This document shows, in pieces, positions 36,289 to 47,370 of a stretch of DNA of 64,000 bases (its first letter is position 1; each line of letters opens with the position of its first letter). The notes under the pieces were generated by a model. It searched no databases and was not told the origin of the DNA. It worked only from the letters and a program-made list of their open reading frames with translations. This stretch comes from Chaetoderma sp. LZ-2023a. Its lineage: Eukaryota > Mollusca > Caudofoveata > Chaetodermatida > Chaetodermatidae. Where the stretch lies: the NCBI GenBank assembly GCA_034401795.1, contig CM067372.1, positions 14,022,940 through 14,086,939 of the forward strand. Reading direction: 5' to 3'. Made by a program: the position numbers and the translations under genes.

Positions 36289-39200
36289 CTGAAACAGTAT
36301 GAATGAGGAGACATAAATACACAGAGATTCTGCCTTTCCTGAAACAGTATGAATGAGGAGACATAAATACAGAGCTTCTGCCATTCCTGAAACAGTATGA
36401 ATGAGGAGACATAAATACGCAGAGCTTCTGCCATTCCTGAAACAGTATGAATGAGGAGACATAAATACAGAGCTTCTGCCATTCCTGAAACAGTATGAAT
36501 AAGGAGACATAAATACAGAGCTTCTGCCTTTCCTGAAACAGTATGAATGAGGAGACATAAATACAGAGCGTCTGCCATTCCTGAAACAGTATGAATAAGG
36601 AGACATAAATACACAGAGCTTCTGCCATTCCTGAAACAGTATGAATGAGGAGACATAAATACAGAGCTTCTGCCATTCCTGAAACAGTATGAATAAGGAG
36701 ACATAAATACAGAGCTTCTGCCTTTCCTGAAACAGTATGAATGAGGAGACATAAATACACAGAGCTTTACTGCCATTCCTGAAACAGTATAAATGAGGAG
36801 ACATAAATACGCAGTACTTCTGCCATTCCTGAAACAGTATGAATGAGGAGACATAAATACAGAGCTTCTGCCATTCCTGAAACAGTATGAATAAGGAGAC
36901 ATAAATACAGAGCTTCTGCCTTTCCTGAAACAGTATGAATGAGGAGACATAAATACACAGAGCTTTACTGCCTTTCCTGAAACAGTATGAATGAGGAGAC
37001 ATAAATACGCAGAGCTTTACTGCCATTCCTGAAACAGTATGAATGAGGAGACATAAATACACAGAGCTTTACTGCCATTCCTGAAACAGTATAAATGAGG
37101 AGACATAAATACGCAGTACTTCTGCCATTCCTGAAACAGTATGAATGAGGAGACATAAATACAGAGCTTCTGCCATTCCTGAAACAGTATGAATAAGGAG
37201 ACATAAATACAGAGCTTCTGCCTTTCCTGAAACAGTATGAATGAGGAGACATAAATACACAGAGCTTTACTGCCTTTCCTGAAACAGTATGAATGAGGAG
37301 ACATAAATACGCAGAGCTTTACTGCCATTCCTGAAACAGTATGAATGAGGAGACATAAATACGCAGAGCTTCTGCCATTCCTGAAACAGTATGAATGAGG
37401 AGACATAAATATGCAGAGCTTCTGCCATTCCTGAAACAGTATGAATGAGGAAACATAAATACAGAGCTTCTGCCTTTCCTGAAACAGTATGAATGAGGAG
37501 ACATAAATACGCAGAGCTTCTGCCATTCCTGAAACAGTATGAATGAGGAGACATAAATACAGAGCTTCTGCCATTCCTGAAACAGTATGAATGAGGAGAC
37601 ATAAATACACAGAGCTTTACTGCCATTCCTGAAACAGTATGAATGAGGAGACATAAATACGCAGAGCTTCTGCCATTCCTGAAACAGTATGAATGAGACA
37701 TAAATACAGAGCTTCTGCCATTCCTGAAACAGTATGAATAAGGAGACATAAATACAGAGCTTCTGCCTTTCCTGAAACAGTATGAATGAGGAGACATAAA
37801 TACACAGAGCTTTACTGCCTTTCCTGAAACAGTATGAATGAGGAGACATAAATACGCAGAGCTTTACTGCCATTCCTGAAACAGTATGAATGAGGAGACA
37901 TAAATACGCAGAGCTTTACTGACATTCCTGAAACAGTATGAATGAGGAGACATAAATACGCAGAGCTTCTGCCTTTCCTGAAACAGTATGAATGAGGATA
38001 AATAAATACACAGAGCCTCTGCCATTCCTGAAACAGTATGAATGAGGATACATAAATACACAGAGCTTTTGCCTTTCCTGAAACAGTATGAATGAGGAGA
38101 CATAAATACACAGAGCTTTTGCCTTTCCTGAAACAGTATGAATGAGGAGACATAAATACACAGAGCTTCTGCCTTTCCTGAAACAGTATGAATGAGGAGA
38201 CATAAATACACAGAGCTTCTGCCTTTCCTGAAACAGTATGAATGAGGAGACATAAATACACAGAGCTTCTGCCATTCCTGAAACAGTATGAATGAGGAGA
38301 CATAAATACACAGAGCTTTTGCCATTCCTGAAACAGTATGAATGAGGAGACATAAATACACACAACTTCTGCCATTCCTGAAACAGTATGAATGAGGAGA
38401 CATAAATACACAGAGCTTCTGCCTTTCCTGAAACAGTATAAATGAGGAGACATAAATACACAGAGCTTCTGCTATTCCTGAAACAGTATGAATGAGGAGA
38501 CATAAATACACAGAGCTTTTGCCATTCCTGAAACAGTATGAATGAGGAGACATAAATACACAGAACTTCTGCCATTCCTGAAACAGTATGAATGAGGAGA
38601 CATAAATACAAAGCTTCTGCCATTCCTGAAACAGTATGAATGAGGAGACATAAATACGCAGAGCTTCTGCCATTCCTGACAGTATGAATGAGGAGACATA
38701 AATACGCAGAGCTTCTGCCATTCCTGAAACAGTATGAATGAGGAGACATAAATACGCAGAGCTTCTGCCATTCCTGAAACAGTATGAATGAGGAGACATA
38801 AATACACAGAGCTTTTGCCATTCCTGAAACAGTATGAATGAGGAGACATAAATACAGAGCTTCTGCCATTCCTGAAACAGTATGAATGAGGAGACATAAA
38901 TACACAGAGCTTTTGCCATTCCTGAAACAGTATGAATGAGGAGACAAAAATACACAGAGCTTTTCTGCCTTTCCTGAAACAGTATGAATGAGGAGACATA
39001 AATACACAGAGCTTCTGCCATTCCTGAAACAGTATGAATGAGGAGACATAAATACACAGAGCTTTTGCCATTCCTGAAACAGTATGAATGAGGAGACATA
39101 AATACACAGAGCTTCTGCCATTCCTGAAACAGTATGAATGAGGAGACATAAATATGCAGAGCTTCTGCCATTCCTGAAACAGTATGAATGAGGAGACATA

Positions 39201-39651
39201 AATACACAGACCTTCTGCCATTCCTGAAACAGTATGAATGAGGAGACGAAAGCATGCAGAGCTTCTGCCATTCCTGAAACAGTATGAATGAGGAGACAAA
39301 AATACACAGAGCTTCTGCCATTCCTGAAACAGTATGAATGAGGAGACAAAAATACACAGAGCTTCTGCCATTCCTGAAACAGTATGAATGAGGAGACATA
39401 AATACACAGAGCTTCTGCCATTCCTGAAACAATATAAATGAGGAGACATAAACATGCAGAGCTTCTGCCATTCCTGAAACAGTATGAATGAGGAGACATA
39501 AATACACAGAGCTTCTGCCTTTCCTGAAACAGTATAAATGAGGAGACATAAATACGCAGAGCTTCTGCCATTCCTGAAACAGTATGAATGAGGAGACATA
39601 AATACACAGAGCTTCTGCCTTTCCTGAAACGGTATGAATGAGGAGACATAA
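36289..39651. repeat. ~50-bp tandem array made of a GGA intron-exon junction
   Basis: About 68 units, 48-52 bp. On the minus strand each contains CTGTTTCAG/GAATGGCAGAAG (or GGAAAGG) followed by CTCTGTGTATTTATGTCTCC. The first ~27 nt after CAG match the start of the GGA exon at 36288, and the rest matches the polypyrimidine end of the intron. The standard 50-bp unit has no stop codon in any minus frame. This explains minus-strand open frames up to 577 codons. Units with AGTAAAGC introduce stops in the proximal half. A 302-bp (six-unit) sub-period is visible between 36755 and 37320. Confidence 0.95.
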
Positions 39652-40403
39652 AATGATGGACGACAGGAAAAAGTCAGAAATACTGTATTTCCTTACTTAG
39701 AATATGCCACACACGTGATAAAATATGGGTAACCTAAAACTAGCCCAGGTGACTCTTCACAGAATATAGTATTGCTTCAGTTCATCAACAAAATCGCTAC
39801 ATGTTTTAGGGCAATCATACAGGAAAGCTGTTGAATATTTTGAAAATAATTTGGAACACATTGCAATGGCTTCCAGTCAAATCATTTTCAAAATATACAC
39901 CAGAGTATAATAGTTATTATGCATGAGAAAGGTTTCTTGTATCTGGTCAGTAGCTGTGAAACTGTTAATTAGTTTGATTACATGTTGGCTTGATTGTTTT
40001 TGGGTTAGCTGCTTAGACTCAGTGTTATGACAAAGGAAAAATCATTCATGGTGATTTCAACTCGGGTAACCAGCACGGAAATGATCGTTTTGTTCACCTA
40101 AAATTTTATTTTATGTCCTGACTAATCTGTCATAAACGTTTAGGACACAACAATTTAGAATTAATTACAGAGCATATATAGCAGCTTCTTTAAGATTTAC
40201 TAAATAATTTGTTGAACATTTTGAAATTAATTTGACTGGAAGGCCTAGAGCAGCAATATATTCTGGTCAAATTATTTTCAAATTATTTACCAGTTTCCTG
40301 TATGGCTCGACTAAGATGTAAATACTGGTATTGTAGAGTTAATATCATAATATGCACAATATCTGAATATGCAACATCAACATGAGTGTTGTCCTAGACC
40401 GAC
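39652..40403. other. GGA intron with two family-2 elements
   Basis: 39720-39970 is a long family-2 copy (core 39826-39908: CTGTTGAATATTTTGAAAAT facing ATCATTTTCAAAATATACAC) collinear with 3890-4165. 40209-40294 is a second core (GTTGAACATTTTGAAATTAA facing TGGTCAAATTATTTTCAAAT). No coding signal. Confidence 0.65.
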
Positions 40404-40699
40404 CTGGCTTTATGCTGTCTAGCGGTACAAACACATCTGTTAGCGGTGGCACCGGGTGAGCGTGCTTTGGCGTACCAGAGGGTGTCGAGGATGCTGATGA
40501 CGGCTGGTTTGTTGGTGCTCTAGTGGATACATTTGGAGTACCTGTGCTCTCTTGTGAAGACGGTGTGACATTGTTAGATAGTTTTTCTGTTAGCGTCTGT
40601 TCTGTGACATTATTCTGTGATTTGTTTTCCATCTGCGAGGATGAAGAGTCAATGAGCACCTGCTCTGAGAGAGATGATGACGAGGACTTGCCGGGAGAA
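40404..40699 (-). CDS. GGA: GGA exon (hinge, Ser/Thr/Pro-rich)
   Basis: Acceptor TTTTTTCTCACCAG, donor AAGCCAG/GTCGGT on the minus strand; 296 bp (1 + 98 codons + 1). The first base completes a Ser codon with the AG that ends the upstream exon, and the last G completes Gly with GA of the next exon. The peptide is low-complexity Ser/Thr/Pro/Asn-rich, as expected of the unstructured GGA hinge, and ends LTDVFVPLDSIKP. This is the conserved pre-ear motif, usually VPLESIKPS in vertebrates (from memory). The donor GTCGGT is weaker than the others. Confidence 0.88.
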
Positions 40700-41055
40700 C
40701 TGGTGAGAAAAAACCCACAAATTTATATTTAGACTTTCCAAATAACACACTGGATATACTCCATCAATGGCTAGTAAGGTCCAACAATACCTGCTACCCA
40801 AACATCCTGACCGTATCAAAATAAACACATGCAACCCCACCACCATTAGCATTCCCTCAACACCTACCTGATGAAATATCATCATTTTGGCCATTATCAA
40901 CCATTTGATATTCATTCAAACTGGCTATAATTCCATTGCATGCTACAGAAACCTGCCACTCCCAACCCGAAAGAAAACAATCCCATGAAATAAATAAATA
41001 ACCTAGCTACTACGCACCATCATGGCCTACAACACCTACAAAATACGACCCCAAT
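40700..41055. other. GGA intron, no feature
   Basis: Unique-looking AT-rich sequence between the exon and the 61-bp array. The 88-codon minus frame overlapping it has no domain. Confidence 0.45.
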
Positions 41056-43095
41056 ATGCAGTGCAAGCGACAATGTGACCATGCTGCTCTCCATATACCA
41101 CCAGCTACAAACCCTGGTCATGTGCCTCCATCTGCTGTTCCATGCTGCTCTCCATACACCACCAGCTACAAACCCTCCATGTGCCGCTATCGGCTGTTCC
41201 ATGCTGCTCTCCATACACCACCAGCAACAAACCCTGATCATGTGCCGCTATCTGCTGTCCCATGCTGCTCTCCATACACCACCATCTACAAACCCTGGTC
41301 ATGTGCCACTATCTGCTGTCCCATGCTGCTCTCCATACACCACCAGCTACAAACCCTGGTCATGTGCCACTATCTGCTGTCCCATGCTGCTCTCCATATA
41401 CCACCAGCTACAAACCCTGATCATGTGCCGCTATCTGCTGTCCCATGCTGCTCTCCATACACCACCAGCTACAAACCCATGTCATGTGCCACTATCTGCT
41501 GCCCCATGCTGCTCTCCATACACCACCAGCTACAAACCCTGATCATGTGCCACTATCTGCTGTCCCATGCTGCTCGCCATACACCACCAGCTACAAACCC
41601 TGGTCATGTGCCACTATCTGCTGTCCCATGCTGCTCTCCATACACCACCAGCTACAAACCCTGATCATGTGCCGCTATCTGCTGTCCCATGCTGCTCTCC
41701 ATACACCACCAGCTACAAACCCATGTCATGTGCCACTATCTGCTGCCCCATGCTGCTCTCCATACACCACCAGCTACAAACCCTGATCATGTGCCGCTAT
41801 CTGCTGTCCCATGCTGCTCGCCATACACCACCAGCTACAAACCCTGGTCATGTGCCACTATCTGCTGTCCCATGCTGCTCTCCATACACCACCAGCTACA
41901 AACCCTGATCATGTGCCGCTATCTGCTGTCCCATGCTGCTCTCCATACACCACCAGCTACAAACCCTCCATGTGCCGCTATCGGCTGTTCCATGCTGCTC
42001 TCCATACACCACCAGCAACAAACCCTGATCATGTGCCGCTATCTGCTGTCCCATGCTGCTCTCCATACACCACCATCTACAAACCCTGGTCATGTGCCAC
42101 TATCTGCTGTCCCATGCTGCTCTCCATACACCACCAGCTACAAACCCTGGTCATGTGCCACTATCTGCTGTCCCATGCTGCTCTCCATACACTACCAGCT
42201 ACAAACCCTGATCATGTGCCGCTATCTGCTGTCCCATGCTGCTCTCCATACACCACCAGCTACAAACCCATGTCATGTGCCACTATCTGCTGCCCCATGC
42301 TGCTCTCCATACACCACCAGCTACAAACCCTGATCATGTGCCACTATCTGCTGTCCCATGCTGCTCGCCATACACCACCAGCTACAAACCCTGGTCATGT
42401 GCCACTATCTGCTGTCCCATGCTGCTCTCCATACACCACCAGCTACAAACCCTGATCATGTGCCGCTATCTGCTGTCCCATGCTGCTCTCCATACACCAC
42501 CAGCTACAAACCCATGTCATGTGCCACTATCTGCTGCCCCATGCTGCTCTCCATACACCACCAGCTACAAATCCTGATCATGTGCCGCTATCTGCTGTCC
42601 CATGCTGCTCGCCATACACCACCAGCTACAAACCCTGGTCATGTGCCACTATCTGCTGTCCCATGCTGCTCTCCATACACCACCAGCTACAAACCCATGT
42701 CATGTGCCACTATCTGCTGCCCCATGCTGCTCTCCATACACCACCAGCTACAAACCCTGATCATGTGCCACTATCTGCTGCCCCATGCTGCTCTCCATAC
42801 ACCACCAGCTACAAACCCTGATCATGTGCCGCTATCTGCTGTCCCATGCTGCTCTTCAAACACCACCAGCTACAAGCCCTGATCATGTGCCGCTAACTGC
42901 TGTCCCATGCTGCTCTCCATACACCACCAGTTACAAACCCTGATCATGTGCCACTATCTGCTGTCCCATGCTGCTCTTCAAACACCACCAGCTACAAGCC
43001 CTGATCATGTGCCGCTAACTGCTGTCCCATGCTGCTCTCCATACACCACCAGTTACAAACCCTGATCATGTGCCGCTATCTGCTGTCCCATAACC
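41056..43095. repeat. 61-bp tandem array in a GGA intron
   Basis: About 33 units of 61 bp with the words CATGCTGCTCTCCATACACC and ACCAGCTACAAACCCTG, then ATGTGCCGCTATCTGCTGTC. Four-unit (244-bp) sub-blocks recur. A segment with CCTCCATGTGCCGCTATCGG occurs at about 41168 and again at about 41960, a ~791-bp duplication. Overlapping plus-strand frames of 113-214 codons are repeat artefacts. Confidence 0.95.
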
Positions 43096-43608
43096 ATGGA
43101 TGTAGTTGATTATGACGACATAGACTGACTGAGAAACTGAAATCCTCTATTTCATAGATGTTTCAGTAGATCAGTGATTCAACATAACCTAAGAAAAGCT
43201 CAGGGGAAATTTGTTCTTGAAGATTTACTATAGTTCATTATAAAGTGGATGTCATTTATACTTGTCTGTTCTATATCGTATTAGTCTAACGCAACACGTT
43301 ACTGCAGTCAAGGGAGGTAATTATTATTAACAGAGAACTATCTACAGTTGAATAGAATAAAACAAAATGAGAGATAAATATTCAAAATCACCCAATCACC
43401 GAGTCAGGTAAGTTAAGTTTAAGCAATGTCCATGCTCCACTGTATGTACATAACTGATGAATAGGTTTACACAGCCTTAGTTTCTAAATAGATATTTCCT
43501 TCTGCATCCCCAAAACACTATTGTTCAGTTTCTATTTTTAATTGGTGGGTGTTTTGAAAGCGCTCGAAGACGCAGATTATTATTAACCACAATCTACCAA
43601 TCCCTCAC
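43096..43608. other. GGA intron, no feature
   Basis: AT-rich spacer. The first ~60 bp after the array (ATGGATGTAGTTGATTATGA) resembles the tail of the family-2 dispersed element. Confidence 0.45.
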
Positions 43609-43731
43609 CTGCTTGTTGTGGTGGCCCCAGTCTGACTGAATAACTCCTTGCCTAGAATATCCAGATCATCTAGTGCTGAAGGTTGCGGAGAGACCGGTGC
43701 TGCAGGGCTCCGGCATGGTTTGTGTGTCGGA
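43609..43731 (-). CDS. GGA: GGA exon (hinge with DDLDILGK motif)
   Basis: The donor is AGCAG/GTGAGG on the minus strand. The exon ends two bases into a Ser codon that the exon at 40699 completes. The peptide carries SALDDLDILGKELFSQT, the conserved GGA hinge motif (LDDLDLLGKTLL in vertebrates, from memory). The 5' border is uncertain. Acceptor TTTTTTCTGGTACCAG would start it at 43731. The frame is also open through an alternative acceptor TATATTCACCAG, starting at 43768. No further upstream GGA exon was recognised. Confidence 0.82.
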
Positions 43732-43768
43732 CTGGTACCAGAAAAAATTCCGCTACCAGAAAGCATAC

Positions 43769-45186
43769 CTGGTGAATATATACACTGGTTTGAAAACTAT
43801 AAACAGTGATCATTATAGTGTTGACAGAGTAGCTGTTGTCAGTCCACTCACATGCTGTATAAAATTACCAACCCATATTGGACCTTTCAAGTTTATCCAT
43901 CCATCATATGATGTCATAATCAACTCCATGACATGTAGGATGAAGTCATAATCAATGACGTCATGAATGACATAGGGAAGTTTGCCATCAATGCATAATT
44001 GATGATGGACTAAGCGTTGTTTTACGAATTATATGTCTTTACTATTTAATTAAAATGCTGCTGAATATTTTAAAACTAATTTGACTGGCGCTGTGGCTGC
44101 CATAAGCAGCAACAGCACCCAGTCAAATTAGTTACAAAACAATCAATAGTTTACCTGTATATGTCTCTGGAAATAGAGATTCAAAGAATACAGGGATCAA
44201 TCAATCCCAATGCGGGCAAAATGTGGGTGGAGGTTAGCTAGAGATTGGGGTGTGTAGCTAAAACAGGAGTCCTCCATTAATCTGGAATTAATACTTGAAC
44301 CCTCACAGCTCAGAAACGACATGTTCTTATTGATGTTAATCTGATTAATAGTTTGAAACTAATTTGAGTGGTTCCAGTCAATTTCCTTTCAAAATAGACA
44401 ACAGCTTTCCTGAATAGGTGTTTAGAAATTGAGACTTTGGGAGTCCAACGGTTAATAAATTAAACTAGTATTATAATCTGTAATAACTTAAATATCTTTT
44501 TTTAAATTGAATTGAATTCCCAATGGTGTAGGGGCTAGACATTCTGATTCCTAAATTACAATTATTTTCATACTACAACATCTGATGTCTTCTGAATCAA
44601 GGTTACTGTAAAACATTTACTCTGTTGGTAAGAGGTTTCAGTAACATTGTTCCCAAAATGTGATCAAATAACTTTGTTCTATTGGTGTGATAAACGTTAA
44701 CAATGTTTATTGGAAGACACATCGTTGAAAAGTAGTGATTGGAATTACATACACACAATTGTCTCCAATTTCATCTCATCTTCACTATACCTCGACACTT
44801 TGATTTCTGCTACTCTTACACAGCTCTATCCTGTCGCATTAATTACCCACTAACTCCACCCATTCCCCATTAGCTTAGAGACTTTAAACTTACATTTATT
44901 TTCTCAGTCATTTCCCTTAAACAATGTGTAAACCATTTCTGCTTTATAAAATATACATTCGAATAGTGATGTAATAAATGGCTCAAAGGGCCATAGTTCT
45001 CAATTAACAGATGAGGAACTGTAAACATGTGTACATTAATTAATGCACAACAAGCACTATTGGGACATTAGGCAAGCATAACTGTTGCCATAGACAAATA
45101 GTGGCAATGCTCCGTATCATTATTGATGAATGAGGCAATCATCCTTAGCACTAAGACAAAAATCTTTGTATCCTTGACACTATTGA
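43769..45186. other. Probable GGA intron or upstream region with family-2 elements
   Basis: 44056-44148 is a family-2 core (TTTAAAACTAATTTGACTGG facing CCCAGTCAAATTAGTTAC). A shorter, decayed one is at 44340-44410. I looked for GAT-domain exons on the minus strand here and found none. Confidence 0.5.
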
Positions 45187-45386
45187 CCCGCGGACGAAGA
45201 TGGATATGCAGGGCCTCATCGTGGCTCCGGGGTGAAACACCTAGTGGCTAACCACAGCATAACGCTCCATCACAACGTGACTACATCACATTATGCATAT
45301 CAAGATGGTGCTCGTCCTTTGGTATACCAGGGAGGGAGGGAGGGTGCCGGCCCTATGGCCAAGCGCTAACATCAACATCAAAGCCA

Positions 45387-46190
45387 CTTAAAATATGCCA
45401 GTGGAATGCTGAAGGAGTAAGGAAGAAGGAAACAGAACTACAACAAAGGCTTAAAGAAGAGGATATAGATGTGGCATGTATCCAAGAGTCGCACCTCCAT
45501 CCTGATCAGTGCTTCTTTATTCGAGGGTACCAAATCTTTCGACATGACCGCAAACCAAGAAGCAAAGGGGGAGTGATGACATTAGTACAAATTAACATTC
45601 CAGCCATAGAGACTGGAGAAGAAGAGGAAGTCCTGCAGGTGAATGTTTCCCTCGAAAATATATCTATCCAAATTTTGAACTTCTATTGCCCGCAAGATAA
45701 AAACCTTTCGCTTGATAATATCTCTGCATTGGAGGAAACCTAGCTGATAGCTGAAGATTTTAAGTCATTCCCCAAGCTGGGGTTATCAAGAGATCGACAA
45801 CCATGGTGAAGAAGTTGAAAACTGGCAGGACGAGAACAGACTGATACTGATAAACAAACCTGATGACCCTACTACCTTCTACTCTAGGATATGGCATTCA
45901 ACAACAACACCAGATCTAGCATTCTCAACAGACGATTTGCACAGAGTTGCGCAATGTGAAGTCGGCAATCAGCTTGGAGGCAGTGACCACAGACCTGTTA
46001 ACATCACACTGGATGTAGACAGACAACCTCCACTCAGCAAGCCTGTGCCACAGTGCAATTACAAGAAAGCAAACTGGTCACGTTTCCAAGAGCTATCGGA
46101 TGAGTTTTCACATAGTGTTCAGACTGAAAATAACATAAACAAGCACTCTGTAAGTATTGCTTTGCAACGCATGTCCCCTACCTGGTGATA
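45387..46190 (+). pseudogene. LINE apurinic endonuclease domain, broken
   Basis: Reads LKICQWNAEGVRKKETEL, then VACIQESHLHP (the catalytic Glu motif), GYQIFRHDRKPRSKGG, and near the end GGSDHRPV, the catalytic SDH motif. The middle GDFN motif is altered to EDFK, losing the Asn. A TAG stop at about 45741 and a frame change follow. APE-type endonucleases nick target DNA for target-primed reverse transcription. This copy is inactive. Confidence 0.8.
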
Positions 46191-47370
46191 TAAATCTTTA
46201 GAGATTGAGTCAAAAATTTCATTAAAAATTGTTTAAAGCAGCTGAAACTTGAACTTGATCTGTAACTTCTCATAACATAGCAATAAACCAAGTCTCAGTT
46301 ATATATGGTGAAGGAGAAGGAAAAAGTCTTGAAAGCTGATATGTTTGTATTTCATGAGTCGAAAGGGGACATAACGCCATCAAAAAATTACGTAAACGCC
46401 TGAAACTCGAACTTGGTCTGTAATTTCTCATAATAAAGTAATATACCAATTCTTAGTTGAATATCTTGAAATACTGCGAGAAAAAGGGCGGAAAACTAAT
46501 ATGTTTTGTATTTCATAGGTAGAAAGGGGGTATAACTCCATAAGAAATTTACGCATATGCCTGAAACTCGAACTTGGTCTGTAACTTCTCATAACAAAGC
46601 AATGTAGCAATTCTCAGTAAAATATTTTGAGAGACTGTGAAAAAAAGTGCGGAAAACTAATATTTTTTGTATTGCATAAGTCGAAAGGGGGCATAACTCT
46701 ATGAAAAATTGACGAAAATATCTGAAACTCGAATGTGCTCTGTAACTCCTTATACTAAAGCGATGCACTGATTTTCGCTTAAATATCTTGAAGGCGTGCG
46801 AAAAAAGTGCGGAAAGCTGATATTTTTCATATTTCTTAAGTCAAAAGGGGGCATAACTCCATAAAAAATTTACGCATATGCCTGAAACTCCAACTTCGTC
46901 TGTAACTTCTCATAACAAAGCAATGTAGCAGTTCTCAGTATAATATCTTGAAAGATTGTGAAAAAGTGTGGAAAACTAATATATTTTGTATTTCATAAGT
47001 GGAAAGGGGGCATAACTCCATGAAAAATTGACGAAAATGTCTGAAACACTTGCTCTGTAACCCCTTATACTAAAGCGATGTACTGATTTTTCCTTCAATA
47101 TCTTGAAGGATTGCGAAAAAGTGTGGAAAGCTGATATTTTTCACATTTCCTAAGTCGAAAGGGGGCATAACTCCATCAAATATTTACGCATATATGCCTG
47201 AAACTCGAACTTGATCTGTAACTTCTCATAACAAAGCAATATACCGATTCTCAGTTGAATACCTTGAAGGACTGTGAAAAAGTGCGGAAAACCAACTGCG
47301 ACAGACAGACAGACAGATGGAGTGCAAACCTATAGTACCCGCGGTTTTAGCGGTAAGGGACTAATAAAGT
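46190..47370. repeat. ~160-bp tandem repeat block inserted in the LINE
   Basis: The word CATAACTCCATNAAAAATT recurs at about 46371, 46532, 46693, 46853, 47012 and 47167, giving periods of 155-161 bp. Each unit also has CTGAAACTCGAACTTG and CTGTAACTTCTCATAA. The block ends CAGACAGACAGACAGATGGA, then GTGCAAACCTATAGTACCCG. I recall similar end words from many bivalve sequences. It separates the endonuclease from the RT coding part, so it inserted after the LINE. Confidence 0.8.

Larger units (their letters stand above)
9969..43768 (-). other. GGA: GGA-type clathrin adaptor gene, 3' half (hinge and GAE domain)
   Basis: Five exons on the minus strand, listed separately, join in phase at every junction. 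They encode part of the hinge and a complete C-terminal gamma-adaptin ear. GGA proteins are monomeric clathrin adaptors at the trans-Golgi: VHS binds acidic-dileucine cargo tails, GAT binds ARF-GTP, the hinge binds clathrin, and GAE binds accessory proteins. VHS and GAT exons were not found, so they must lie at higher coordinates or past the right edge. Intron sizes 3' to 5' are 24,305, 1,647, 4,115 and 2,909 bp. All hold repeats, and the largest holds a satellite higher-order array. AP-1 gamma-adaptin ears are related, but the pre-ear DDLD-LGK and VPL-SIKP motifs favour GGA. Confidence 0.88.

Noticed and set aside
35948-39649. Minus-strand open frames of 176-577 codons with a MSPHSYCFRNGRSS-type repeat
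   Set aside because: All three minus frames are open over the same DNA because a stop-free ~50-bp unit cycles through them. No start, codon bias or domain is seen. Only the segment 36125-36288 is real coding sequence (a GGA exon), though read-through by alternative acceptors is raised as a finding.
41056-42882. Plus-strand open frames up to 214 codons rich in Cys, His and Pro (MLLSIHHQLQTL type)
   Set aside because: They are tandem-repeat artefacts of the 61-bp array in an intron of GGA on the other strand. Several frames are open at once.
43769-45186. Candidate upstream GGA exons (GAT domain) on the minus strand
   Set aside because: I read this stretch for helical GAT motifs and acceptor/donor pairs and found none I could support.
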